DNA of 64,000 bases. Origin: Schistocephalus solidus. Its lineage: Eukaryota; Platyhelminthes; Cestoda; Diphyllobothriidea; Diphyllobothriidae. The DNA lies in NCBI GenBank assembly GCA_017591395.1, contig WEDG01004983.1, forward strand, positions 1-64,000, given 5' to 3'. This document shows positions 44,628 to 56,600 of this stretch, one piece after another; within the stretch, counting starts at the first letter, position 1; every line of letters begins with the position of its first letter. Both the position numbers and the translations under genes were made by a program. The notes under the pieces were generated by a model that ran no database searches, was not told the DNA's origin, and worked only from the letters and a program-made list of their open reading frames with translations.

Positions 44628-47600
44628 CTTGACTTGGTCTAGACGATTCCTCTACGAACAATCCAAGAAGACCAGTTACTAAAAAGGTTTTACCTGGTCC
44701 GGCCTGACGGCACTAATTCGTACGCATGGGATCACAATGTGAACCTGATCATGCAATTTAATGTTCCTGTAGTCGAAAGGGGCGATTAGCATAGAGAGCA
44801 ATAAGTCGGCGCAAGGAGAGAAAAATTTAGTTCGCGCTTGGTTATGTCACAGGCCAGACCACTACTGTTCATAAGCGCTAGCTCATGAAGGGCAGGATAA
44901 TGAGTAAAGATCCGATGATTTGCAAATGCTTTGGTTGGCGACACAAGCCGAAGGTGTGCTGCATTTTCATGCTGTGAGATGGGCATAAATGCGTACATCC
45001 ACTTTGACCTCCATAGTCGTGCCCTCACCGCTTGGCGAAATCTATGACCCAGGTATAGAAAAAAAAGGGGGAGGGGACAAAGAACAACAGTAGCCGAGGG
45101 ATGGGACAGCATATACACGTATCACTTCACGGCAGTCTATAGTCTAAAGAAGAAGGTAGAAAGGGGTATGTAAGTTAAGATAAGCGCACATGTCCGCCGC
45201 CTAGACCAATTTTAGTAAAACGCGGTGTCGACAGGCTGGCCATGGGACTCATGGACGCAAAAATTGCTATCAAAAAAACAATAAAAACAACGATCACTCC
45301 TTGTTCCCATTCTCCCTCACCATCAGTCTACCCGAGCGACAGTGGTCACACCGGCAGCCTCGAATGTTAGCCCCATTTTAGAAAATCTGACGGGCAACTG
45401 ACCATAATTTGTTTTTCAAACAAGGACAACAGAATGAGTCGGTGCCAGATACACCTTGGTTTGGAGAGGACGTCTAAATGAAGAGCGACAAGATGCCAAT
45501 GTAGGCTTCACCTTCAACGACGCCCTGAGACGGCTACCCACTGCCCCACAGGGAATCAACCATCGCCCTGTGAGCATTAAAATACAACTCCACAGAGAAA
45601 AACAGTCATCAGCGCCTATGCTGTCCCAACGACCAGTTTTGATAACCCGAAGAACGAATTCTACGAAAACCTGCAGACCCATTTCACGACTGTCGAAGGT
45701 AGACAAGCTGATCAGGTTTGATGACTTCCGATACAGAGCATGCTGACTGAGAGGGAGCGTTAGGCCGCCACACGATCGGCAGGTGAGAAGCAATGGACAC
45801 TTTCCTCTGCAGGCCTGAACAGAACACAATATTCTCACCAACGGGTTCTACTTTCTAAACCGGGCGAAGATAACATGTATGCATTCTAGCCCGTGTCGCT
45901 GGCAAAAACTGGACAACATCCTTGGCAGGTATGACCAGCACAAGATGTCGTGATGCAGACTAATGGGCAGACCGTCGCCTCATTTCGAAGGTGCAGTTTC
46001 AAATTCATTACTGCACGCATCCGAAAGGTATGTGAATACCAAGTAAATTAAATACTGCATCATTAGGTAAGACTAAACTCCGACTGGATATTAAGAATCA
46101 CAAACGCAGGTCATTAAAGAGAAAGAGACGGTTGAGACATAATACAGGAAAGGGTGACATGTAATTTACAACGCTAGCGGACACACAGCGGAGGACGGAC
46201 CTCCTGGGCTCCGACTGCTACCAGGAAGGAAAAGAAAGCGATCACTCAGAAACCGGAGCCCAATAATTAAAAGGTTGAAGACAGGGTCAATGAAAATGGC
46301 ATTCGATTTACATCAATGGGTAAATTATAGGTGTTTAAGTTCTAAGAGCCTCAAAACCGATGAGCGAATTGCTAGGAGGAGCCGCCCTAACTGATTCACT
46401 CACACACACCACCCTGACGACTCTTACCAGACTGCACTATTGATCCACCCATAGGCCGTGCGCATGGTGATATCGCGCAAGCTACCGAAAGGGATTAGTG
46501 CTCTAATAAATTATTCGGATAAGTCGGAAGACCAGTCGAGACGCTAACCCTTCCAAAAACACTAGGATTGGTCAAATTGCAGCCAAACCTTGTAAATTTT
46601 CATACGTTTTTTTGCCTAAAATACGCTGCAATAAGATATCAATAGACTTCTACTCTTCCGCCCTTGCTGTCGAGGTCCCCTTTGGGGGTTCGATCGAGTT
46701 GTTGGATGGCGACCATCAAAGCTTGAGACAAGATCATAACACACATGACCATCAGGATCTTCGAAGTTATCTAGGCCTTTAGTAGATTAAAACAGTCTTC
46801 CTGAAATCGATGCGACCATCACCTAAACACAAAACTCATAAAGTACATATCTGGTGCGGCGCAAAAACGTGGACAGTTTATGAAAACCATGCAAGAAAGC
46901 CAAACTACTTTCACCTGACCTGCCTTCGGAAGACGGAAGATTATGGGGAGCAAAGACACCAGAACGGACGGACGTATTTAGTTTCTGTGTCATGCTGAAC
47001 AGGCCCAAGTGCGATAGTGCAGCCAGATAGTGAGAGTAGTCGATGAGCGCATGCGCAAGCGATTATTTCACAACAAAGTTGCTATGGGCACCCGCATGCA
47101 AGGCAGACAAAAGCCACGATAGATGGACACTCCGAAGACCTCATTCAAACACCTGAAATTTTATGCTGATACCTAGGAAGGCCTCGGGCGGAATTGGTAT
47201 GGATCGAAAAAAGTAAGTTGACAATATTCAAATTTAACCGAATGAGAGCAAAAAGAAGGGTTGATAAGACGCAAGTTTCGCGGGCCACTGATGCAACCAG
47301 CCATCCCCCTATCCTCTTGCGCAAAGTGCCAATGGACATTCGCGGCACGAGTATAATGAAAATCCGGCCAACCCACCTCACCTCATTCAAAAAACGTACT
47401 AGCAGGACCATTGAAAGCAATGCTGCTAAGGGTCACCACCATCGCCTCTTCTGTTATCGACGTTAACTCAGTCTAAACCTGTCCCTATTGCGAAGGCACT
47501 TTTGAATCATGCATCGGCTCAATCTGTCGATGGTGAATCCACTGAAATGCGACCAGCGAAGCGGTTGCCTGCCGCTAGGTGACAGTTCGGTCAAGGTTAC

Positions 47601-50600
47601 AGACAAGATGAAACGTGCAGAGACGATGAATTGCGCATGAATTAGGTCATACTGATAGCAGACGTGTGCTGCATCTACCAAACTGCCCGCCCTGACCCAT
47701 CCGAGTTCCATGTCAAAACAGTGAAGAGGATCGGAGGCAGGGTTGGGCGCAGTGGCTGACAGACCTAAACCACCTGTTTACACGTGCCACACACACGCAC
47801 CTGGTCTGCACATCGCGCCAGAATTTCACACAAACAACAAAGGGATTATTCGAATGTCATTTGAGTTGGAGTGCCATTGATGGCAAAGTAAGAAGCCCTT
47901 GCAACCGGACTCTGTGTCCTGAGAGGATAAAATTAGCCCGTCAGATGGCAGCCTTCCCAGCCACGGCTCTTAGCGCACCATGATAACTTAAAAACTCGGC
48001 AGGTGGCTTATAAGGAGAAATCAGCGCTAACTGCCGTGGGGCTGCAGTCTCCAGAGCCAATCTCACATTCCATTTCCTTTCCTAGGCACTAGTCTACTGT
48101 CCGAACAGGCCAGCCAGCTGCTGCGATGATTGGGTACAAGTGGCTAAAAGAGGTAGACAGCCCGTCTAAACGTGCCACACACAACCTGTCCTCCAGGCAC
48201 AGTACCTTAGGTTTTCACACGCCTTTCCATCGTCATTACAACCAACTGCGAGTGTGGCTTTAAAGCCTAGCAAGTCAAGTTCTCACCTTCCTCATGAAAG
48301 GTTGACAATATACACTATGTGACGCACCCCATGAAACACTAAAAAAATTCTGAAATATAATTTCGGTTAAAAAGGATTACTTGGACCGGGTTTTAGTACT
48401 GATTCAAACGTAGCATAATCACACGACACTTAAGTCACGCTACGATGCGTAAGTAGTATGGATATTGCCCTTTGAGTTTCGATCGCCTGGAACGCATGCC
48501 TCACCAGCCCGCACAGCCACAGTACATACAACCACCACAGGGCTCTATTTCGGCTATATATGCATGTAATAAAATCTCCAGTAAAATACCATCATGCAGG
48601 CGTCACCACAACACTTCGTCCTGCACAAACTCATTAGCTACACATGATCCTTGTTGGTCACATGCGCATACAATACAACCATCAACAGCAAAACTGGGTC
48701 ATGGTCAACCTTAGGAACAAACAGTTGACCCCATAACGTCATTGTTCAATTGATTGCCGCATCATAGGAATATTTTGAACATACATTAGTAGTATGAGAG
48801 GCCCATTAGGTAAAACGAACCTTTGCAAAATGTCTTCATCTCCAGAGACTTCATTGTGCACCGTGTCAGTCTCCGATAATTGCTCCTCTATCGCTGCTGG
48901 TGATGCTAACGGAGACTTCTGTGGTGACCTCAGTGCATCGACGCTCGAAAGTTTAACAGAATCAAGAGCAGTCAAAGTTCTGCGGCGTTTGATGGGTGGT
49001 AAGACACCATCTTCCGAATCTGTCGAGCCGTTTGAGCCGTTTGAGTTGCCCTCCGAAGTATCACTATCATCAGGGTCAAAGTACTTAGGACGACGACGAC
49101 CAACACCGCCATCATTCGCCGTAGTAGTTGGCGAAACTGGGGATAATAGATCCTGCGACGAAGAAAAAAAGAGAAAAGAAAGTAAGAAAAATCACGTAAA
49201 CATTGCTTTACATCTTTTCGCGCCAAAACAGTTCGAAGCTCAAGGCAACAATGTATTGAATAAGCTACACAAAGAGGTATTCCTGAACAAAGTTTAAATT
49301 GCTTAAATCCCCGATGGAAAGAACGTAGAAGCGGTCGGCTAGTAGACTTCTCGCACTATGGGAGACGTAGACCGAGTCCATTCGAACAGCAGTTGAATAA
49401 ATCCTGTGCACATTAAAAATACAACTCTGTGCCGAAGGCGTGGCTCAAAAGATTGATGGCGGACGAAATAGACCAACCCTGCCTAGGAATTAACGATCAG
49501 TGGCATCCATAATGTTGATTGATCAGGCATGAACACAGTCGTAATAACTTTTACATGTTCAAAAAAACGCAAGTCAAAACCTACAAAACTGGGAAAATTG
49601 TCGAATTGATCACTCTACGCAGAAAATATTCAAATTCTAACAACAAGAATAGGAAGTTCCTTTTAAATGAAATCAATCTTTAAACGCCTGCGCAATCCTA
49701 TTATATTGCGGTCCTATGAATAGTTATTAATATTCGTTGACTTTGTGTGCATAAAGAGCGCGTTAGGAGCGTTTCCTAACTCAGCTTCACTCTATATGTG
49801 AACGAATGGGACGTAACTAGAAGCTTCGACAATACACAAAAGACTAGGCGTCTTGAAAGAAAGATTACGTTAACGTTAAATGTGCTATATGTATTAACTT
49901 TCAGCGCTAAATGCTACAGAAAGTCACGTGTCTGTTGGTACTTTTGCTCGGACCCAAACTGAACAAACAGGCATAAGGTAACTCCACGAATTATTCAGTT
50001 CAGTTCAGGTTAACGCCCTTAAGTTCCCTATTGGTTACAAAGTGGCCAAGAAAAAGCGTCGATACATAAGAAAACATTAAAACGACGTTTACATAATGAC
50101 ATGGGTAAAGCAAGCAGCCATCGGCTAGTCGAAAAGAATACACATAAAAGACCAGGCACTTATTGTGAGTCCGGAAAGACGGGTTACCCATTAGCCTAGC
50201 TATTGGCTACCCGGCGAGTCCACAGGTGGCGGATAGTGGAACAGCCTTTAGTGAAGGTTAACTGCGAAATAAGCAGACTGAGAAGAATTAGATGCGATCA
50301 CTGGGACAAGAGCTTTATTCGCCCGACGTTTCGGACTCTAACTCGAACCCATCATCAGAGACAGTATCAGATACGGGTAATTCGTACACAGAGTATAGGA
50401 CGCCGTTGCTATACTACGGCACGGCTACGCCAATTAACGGCTTCCCTTCAGTAATGACGACTGCGCTCTGGTGCGTTAATTGTTTGATGGCCGGCATGCG
50501 GGTCGTTATCAGCTGAAATTTCGTCACCCGTGTTGGAGGGTGGCGTGATGATTACTCGGCCATCTGGCTCACCAGCACTGGCGTTGGAAAATGTGTTCGC

Positions 50601-53600
50601 ATGAGCACTCCCCTACTGGTCGATTACTCTGGCCAAACTGAGTCTCAACCCCAAATATGGGTTGGGTAGGTCATTGCACTGGGGACCTGTAATCATGATT
50701 CAAGCAACTCGCGGCTCACGAGAGTATCACCTCTTGCGAGAATTTTGGCTTCGTCGAACTTGAATTTGTGGCATCTACTTCTTCTCGATTACTTCCTTGG
50801 GACTCGCATTTTCGCTTGTGTCGGCAAATAAGCAGACTCTCGGGTCCGAAAAATAAGCCGTCACGGACCAGCAGCGATTGTGTTACCAGAGCGCGGAGGG
50901 CTGAGCACACCGACTGCCTTAAAAAGTGCCATCGATCCCTCCGATGACACTGTAACACGGCAACCATGAACCACGATTAGATAAGTTTGCTTGCCACCGC
51001 TGCCTTGTGGTTAGGGTCTTGAGCCAAAGCGCTAGAGGAGACAACCTCGAACAAACAATCCAAGCGGCTATTGGGGACCCACCTGTATTCAAAATCCCCA
51101 TAGAAACCTCATGAACAATGTTCGATTACAGTACTACGATCCATGCTACGGCGTCCGCGGGAACCGACGCGCTCTGCAAAACCCTGGTCCAGTGGTGCGG
51201 GCAGAATAGTAAACAAGCTTGATTACGCAACCGGGAACGGACTCTTGGTATTGGATGCTGGAATTTGCGAACTTTTCTGCACCCAGGTACCCAAAGTCTG
51301 ACAGTTTTCCTCAGTACCACGTGAATGTCTGCTGCCTGTCTGAAGGTTGAATCCCCGACTCAGGTGCAAGAGAAATAAAGACCGCGGGAGTCAAATCCCA
51401 CTTCACCCTGTGCCACAGCGGCCCACACGACTCGTTCGGTAGACACAGTCGGGCTATTGCCCTCTCAGAACAAGCAAACCGTTCACTACTTGCATGGGAA
51501 CCAGTCAATAACCGACAGGGTTACCCGCGACTGAAGGGTCCCTTTACCAACATCTCTATCGTCTCCATGTATGCACCAACATCAGCTGCCGAACGGCGCG
51601 ATAAAGAGGCCTTCTACTCGCAGCTGCAGGAGTTAGTATATAGGCTACCTCACCGTGATCTGTGGTTTGCTGCAGGGCATTGGAATGGTAGGAGGGGACC
51701 CGGGGACTCGTCAAACAGTCACCTTAGAGGCCGGCTTGGGATTGGCTCTCGATGCGACAATGTTGAGGGAACGCAGAATTCCCCTGATCAGAACCGACCG
51801 TCTGTCACGAACACGTGCTTCCAGCATCGCCACAAACATCTACTGACTTGGTATTCACACGACGGTCACACCGCGAGTCAGATCGACTACATTCACGATA
51901 GCAAGTCGATGCGTGGTGTCGAAACTGGTAACGCCCACGGGTCTGACCATGTCGTCGTTCGCACACGCCTGACAGTTCACCTCTCAGCTGCATCCAAAAT
52001 GCCACGTGTGAGACACCTCGATGTCGCAAAAATCCAGCAACCCAGCACTGCCGAGGCCCTGAACACAGAAATCCGGTTCCATTTTACGACCCGAGCCGAC
52101 AGCGAAGGCAGTGACAAATGAGCATCACTGAATACATCCGTCTATGGAGTAGCTAGGAAAATTATCGGGTTTTACCAGCAGCGCCACAGTGACTGGATTA
52201 GTGCCCAGACGGCTTGAGCCAGTTTCTACAACGATGCTTCCTTCTGCAAGCTCCGGAAAGTGATAGCAAACTCAGCTAGGGATGACCGGCAGAAATATTG
52301 GTTTGAAATAGCGACGTCCATGGAGCAGGCTTCAAACGTTGGTGACACTCGCAAACTCTACCAAATTATCCACCGAGTTAGTGGTAAGGCCTCGACACTT
52401 AGTAACTCTGCTCGTAATGTGAATGGTGGCTGTAGTGCTGACAACTTGGTCAAGATCGATCGCTGGAATGAGCACATAGAGCACCTCCTCAACTTCGATG
52501 GGCAACTAAGCACACCTTCACCATCCTCTGCACCCGAGTTTCATCCCTCTCTAGTCTATGCAGTGTCATGCGTAGAAGCGAGGTAGAAGTTTCCGATGCA
52601 ATAAAGAAGCTGCACAACAACAAGGCGCCCGAATAGGACGGTATTCCTACATAAATCTACAAGGTCTGCGTCGACACTGCCGTCCTGGCTTCATGAGGTT
52701 ATTGAGCAAGTGTACATGACTCTAGGACGAGGACTAACCAAGCCGGATTCCGAGCTGGGCGTGGACCATATATTCACTCTGAGGTGCATTCTTGAATTCC
52801 GCCATGGCTACTAGCAGCCGCAAGGACGTCTGCTTTATTGCCTTCAGCGCTGCGTTCGATTCCGTTCATCGGGAGTCCCTGTGGCGAATAATGGATCTCG
52901 ATGGTGTGCCGGTCAAAATCAATGCCTTGATCAAGGTCTCCTATCGCTCCACCACTGCGCGAGTCCTCGTCCATAAAAATCCGTCGATATCCGATGTGGT
53001 GTTCGACAAGGTTGCATCCTGTCCCCATTTTGTTCAACTAAGCCATTGACTGGATTCTCCGGAATGCCTTACATAAACGATATCGCCTCGCTAGTCTCAA
53101 GCTTTGTTGATCTAAAATCTGTGCTGTCGCCGGTGAATGAGGTTGCTACTTCGGTCGGCCTATCCATAAACACTGCGAAGACTAAATTGCTTAAGAGCTG
53201 CATCCCTAACCAAGAGAAAGCACCCCTCGGGCTGTCAACTTGAAGAAGTAGACAGTTTCAAATACCTCGGGGCGAGGATGCTGCGAATGGACAGAGTAAG
53301 GACGACATTGTCTCCCGAATCGACGCTGCTGGCCGGGTTTTCTTGATCCTTCGAAAGTGCCCATGGGCCCGACGCGACATTTCCGTCACCACGAAGATTC
53401 GCGTGTACCGTGCATCCGTCCGGTCGGTCCTACTTTATAGCTGTGAAATCTGGACTGTGCACGTGGAAGATGAGCGAAGACTTGGGGTATTTGACCATCG
53501 TTGCCAGAAGATTGTCCTTCAAGTGAAGTACACAGACGACGTCTCTAACGATACAGTCTGCACTCGCTGCGAAAATATAGCCAGGATATCTCAGGCCATC

Positions 53601-56600
53601 AAAGAAAGACGACTGAGGTGGTTTGGGCACGTCGTCTGTCGCCCGCCTCACGAGCTGAGTTCTACTGATTTCGAACCGGCGCAGTTGCCCACTTAGAGGC
53701 GGTCAACTAAAAACCTGGTTCGACAGGACATGGAAGTTGTTCTTGGACCTTCGGTATTCGGCGCCCGTCACTGGAAAAGAGAATGGGTTGAGCTATTCCG
53801 GTTGGCTGCCGGGAATTGTCACGCGTGGAGAGGTACAATATGTAACATCACCGAGACCAGCTAGATCAGACATGATCGCTGCCGTAACAAGTACAAGTAA
53901 TTATTGTGAGTAGCATAATTAAGTATCTGGACGTAAGAAGTCACCGAGCAATCCGCAAGTTATGCCGTGCTGAGATGGGATTCTAAGTGGATGACGTTCC
54001 CAATATATTGTCCGTTTTTAGTGGAAGTCTGTTAGTAGTAAGTCTATCAGCTGCTTCAAGGTAAGGTAACGATGGGTTATATAAGACCCTGTGTTTAAAA
54101 TACATAGCTAAATGCTATGTGTGTTTTAAAAGGCCTGCTTTGGCTTATTATTTAATAACTGTGGGAAGTAGCCCTCTGTGTGTTAACAACATTCATTTAA
54201 TGATATACACAGAGTTGTTTGGTTGTGATGTTTGTTATTCAATCACCTTTTATTTATTAAGAGTTGCTTTTTGTTAATTAGTTTATATTACCATGCTCAA
54301 TGTCGCTGCTATATATAGGCCTAGGAAAATAAATTTGACGCAAATTTGTTTATTTTTGGTTTCTTGCACAGATTTCGGTGCTTGTCCGTGTTGAGACCCC
54401 ATCCGTAAAACCCTTATTACAACTATTCCCGTTTTACAAGATCCTGGGATTAGTGATGGCTAAGAGGGCTTACATAACCTACCATTGCTAAATACAAAAT
54501 CATCCAATGCAAGCTCTGATTCGCCTTTTAATATCACAAAGATGAACTGTACTTTACGGGGCAGGTAACGGTTACAGACCTCATGGATGGAGGAGGCGTC
54601 ATATTCACCGGCGCCGGTAGGATAATCCTCATCGCTGAAGCGTTCACCATCAGCGAATAGCAGTTCTGGTGAAGAATAGACGCGCGAGCGTCTGGACTTA
54701 CGACGCCTGGGTTTTGCAACCATGATACCATCCGCCAGCTCTTCCAGCTCGTCCTCCGTGGGCTTGCGACTACGACCTTTACCGGCGCTACGGCCCTGCG
54801 TACCACGGCCTATCCGTCGTGATTTTCCGAATTGGCTGGGGCTGGAGACGAGTCCTAATTCGATTAACTTTTGACCCACTTCCTTCCGGGAGCGCAGAAG
54901 GGGTTGGGTCGAGGAATCGGCAGCGGCGATATCTGGCACCTCCTCCAAGGATCCTGCGTTCTCTAAAGACTTCACGCGATCCTCGTACTCACATTTAAGA
55001 GTGTTCATCAAATCCGAGAGGAAGTCTAGGTATACATGAAAAAAACTTCAAAGTTGTAAGAGCACTGTGAAAAAGGATTAAGATTGCTCGATGTTTCTTT
55101 TTTGAAATGGCCTTACGCTCCAGACTGAAACATGCCTCGTGTGTGAGCCGTGCATTAGCTAGGAAAATACCGAAAGTAACAAATTGTTGAAAGAACCCAT
55201 TAATGGTTCAGGTTACACTGAGAGGTAAGAAAAAACCGTCAGTACATAAAACGTACAAGGCGTGCCGGAATGCTCTTCAAACAGCGTCTTCAAGCGTTCG
55301 ACCTCTTCCTCTGTCCACGGACGTTTGGGACGGCGAGAGCCGCGCCTCTCGTCCTCGGCCGAACGACATCTACAGAAAGCACGAAGAAGAACTTGCGACT
55401 GCTTAAATTATATTAGCCTATGACATAACAAAGAAGTCGATCCTCGCGGTGGCAACTTAAACAGGGCGGCACCGTCGTAGGGAAACTAAAATGCGTGCTC
55501 TCCTTCCCTTAATTCTTACCAACACAGAAAGATTCGCCTGTCCCCTGCGTATAGGAACGAAACTTTCAGATGCGGTGAGGAAGAGGCACGGGGAAGAACC
55601 CACGCCAGCAAGGGGAAGGCGTTAGTACAGTCAACGCTCTAGCTAACTGAGCTACTAGGCCCCCCGACCGGGAACCGTGAGTTTAATCACACTTGGGTTG
55701 ATTTACCCGCCCAGAGTTTTTCACAAGTGTGTCAAAGGAATTATTCAAAGCTGCCAAAATCATCTACTAATTAATTGTGCCTGGTAATCATCTGGTGGAT
55801 TCTAGATTTAGTACTTAGGAAATCCTAATTGGGCAGTTAGCTTACTGCATCAGAAGTGATGATTACATACGTTACAGTAGGCTGGGCGTGTAACTGGACC
55901 CAAGTGTGATTAAACTCACGGCTTCTAGCGGAACCTCGCAGCGCAGTTGGCTGAACAAAAGCCTTTCCCTTCCTAGCGTGGGTTCGAATTCCACCATGGC
56001 AGCCGAGTTTTTCACAAGTGAGTCAAACGAAAAATGATTTGCTTAACAGCACGTGTCAGTAAAATTCGGAGCAAACACGTAGCCACGCGGCGGGATTTCT
56101 CGATCGGCGTGTTATGCTAGTGCCTTCTGCGCTGTTCTCTCTAGGAAGCTAGTGGTGCTTAATTAATGCATATGAACTCATTCATGTGAGCGGCCATGGT
56201 ATCAGGGGGTTTTAAAGGGCAAAGATGGTGAAAAGGCTACAGAGGACACTGGAGGCGATACTAAGCTGAAAAATGAAGCAAAGACAACATTTAATGCATG
56301 CGTTGTGCGCATAAAGCAGAGCGTAGCTGGGTAAAAAGAGTTCGATGAGGTTTGCAGGTAAATATTCAGAAAAATACGACAATAATTTATATTTTTGGAA
56401 TCGAAAAATGTATATAAGGAGAGTAACAAAGTAAACTCTTCACCCATCACGTACGTCATCATCCGTAGGGACTTCGCTGAGTCGATCTTGGTAAGGTATA
56501 TTAGCCGCATTATAATCTGACGACGGGTTTTTCCGGGATCCGAGAGCAATCGCTGCAACACATCGGCCAAGTCTTCGCCTAAAATGCACCGAAGAAAAAA

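Larger units (their letters stand above)
51080..53890 (+). mobile_element. Degenerate RTE-like non-LTR retrotransposon (near full coding length)
   Basis: The endonuclease starts near 51,230 (GIGCWNLRTFLHPGTQSLTV). MYAPTSAAERRDKEAFYSQL, AGHWNGRRGPGDSSNS, HKHLLTWYSHDGHTASQIDY and AHGSDHVVVRTRL follow (51,567-52,010). The reverse transcriptase runs 52,580-53,700, with CFIAFSAAFDSVHRESLWRI (motif A), the altered motif C YINDIASLVSSF, and KIRVYRASVRSVLLYSCEIW. The C-terminal region (RRLRWFGHVVCRPPHELS) is followed by LGPSVFGARHWKREWVELF and a short tail near 53,890. Stops and frameshifts are frequent. It is inserted antisense in a TIMELESS intron. Confidence 0.92.

Noticed and set aside
45416..45841. 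141-codon minus-strand gene
   Set aside because: It is the antisense shadow of the BovB/RTE-like endonuclease remnant on the plus strand.
48794..49297. 167-codon plus-strand gene
   Set aside because: It overlaps a minus-strand TIMELESS exon that has an excellent acceptor and the expected acidic tail composition.
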